Source of the DNA: Branchiostoma floridae
Taxonomy: Eukaryota; Chordata; Leptocardii; Amphioxiformes; Branchiostomatidae
Assembly: GCF_000003815.2 (NCBI RefSeq)
Contig: NC_049980.1
Span: 26,035,815-26,099,814 of the forward strand
Length of the DNA stretch: 64,000 nucleotides
Reading direction: 5' to 3'
Shown here in pieces: positions 63,963 through 64,000 of this stretch. Position 1 is the stretch's first letter; every line of letters starts with the position of its first letter. The notes beneath the pieces were generated by a model that was not told the origin of the DNA, made no database searches, and saw nothing but the letters and a program-made list of their open reading frames with translations. A program made the translations under genes and the position numbers.

Positions 63963-64000
63963 ATGGCGAAAAGAGGCATCGGACGGGCCCAGTGGCCAAG
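63963..64000 (+). CDS. Possible gene start running off the window
   Basis: CCAAGATGGCGAAAAGAGGC has the start context used by COMMD10 and PEPD here, and the frame stays open for the 12 codons available (MAKRGIGRAQWP). Too short to identify; could equally be a chance ATG. Confidence 0.35.
   Translation, partial: MAKRGIGRAQWP

Overview
The window is animal genomic DNA, most likely from a lancelet (amphioxus, Branchiostoma) or a close invertebrate deuterostome. I infer this from compact multi-exon genes with vertebrate-like exon phases, a three-exon FGF gene with the classical 104-bp middle exon, a CR1-type non-LTR retrotransposon with an octamer tail, many small fold-back DNA elements, and a Death-domain protein architecture I do not know from vertebrates. 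The species cannot be fixed from sequence alone. There is one 100-N assembly gap.

Six protein-coding genes can be assembled exon by exon with GT..AG splice sites and consistent phase, plus one probable gene start at the right edge. (1) TMEM65, minus, 328-4834, 7 coding exons, 231 aa, a mitochondrial membrane protein. (2) An FGF ligand of the FGF3/7/10/22 type, minus, 10174-12729, 3 exons, 212 aa, with about 15 kb of gene-free upstream DNA carrying three degenerate tandem repeats. (3) ABT1/ESF2, minus, 27671-38941, 3 exons, 269 aa, a nucleolar RRM protein. Its large introns hold fold-back elements and a 1.6-kb CR1 insertion. (4) PEPD (prolidase), minus, 41160-45937, 9 exons, 491 aa, all five metal ligands present. 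(5) COMMD10, plus, 46366-52786, 8 exons, 198 aa, head-to-head with PEPD across about 430 bp. (6) Two tandem GT-B glycosyltransferase genes, minus. Copy A (54378-57527) carries an N-terminal Death domain and three linker exons. Copy B (60596-62041) is a two-exon gene without the Death domain.

The most novel-looking content is the Death-domain/glycosyltransferase pair. Copy A joins an apoptosis/immunity adaptor fold to a cytosolic EX7E-type glycosyltransferase. Every intron in it is phase 1, and the promoters of A and B share a block containing a GAAA-type (IRF-like) motif. A second theme is structural. In PEPD and COMMD10 several exon-intron junctions have been copied into short tandem arrays (periods 38, 47 and about 100-110 bp, plus two partial exon duplications), so authentic splice sites sit next to decoy copies.

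Mobile DNA includes the CR1 copy (36932-38542), an older LINE 3' tail with (CAAA)n (about 5270-5655), a 1.2-kb hAT-like non-autonomous element with 8-bp target duplication (46819-48047) containing a roughly 180-bp satellite also found at 57965-58180, a 1.1-kb inverted-repeat element in COMMD10 intron 5 (50531-51652), and several fold-back MITEs. The neighbouring genes are a mixed housekeeping/developmental/putative-immune set with no evident shared pathway.
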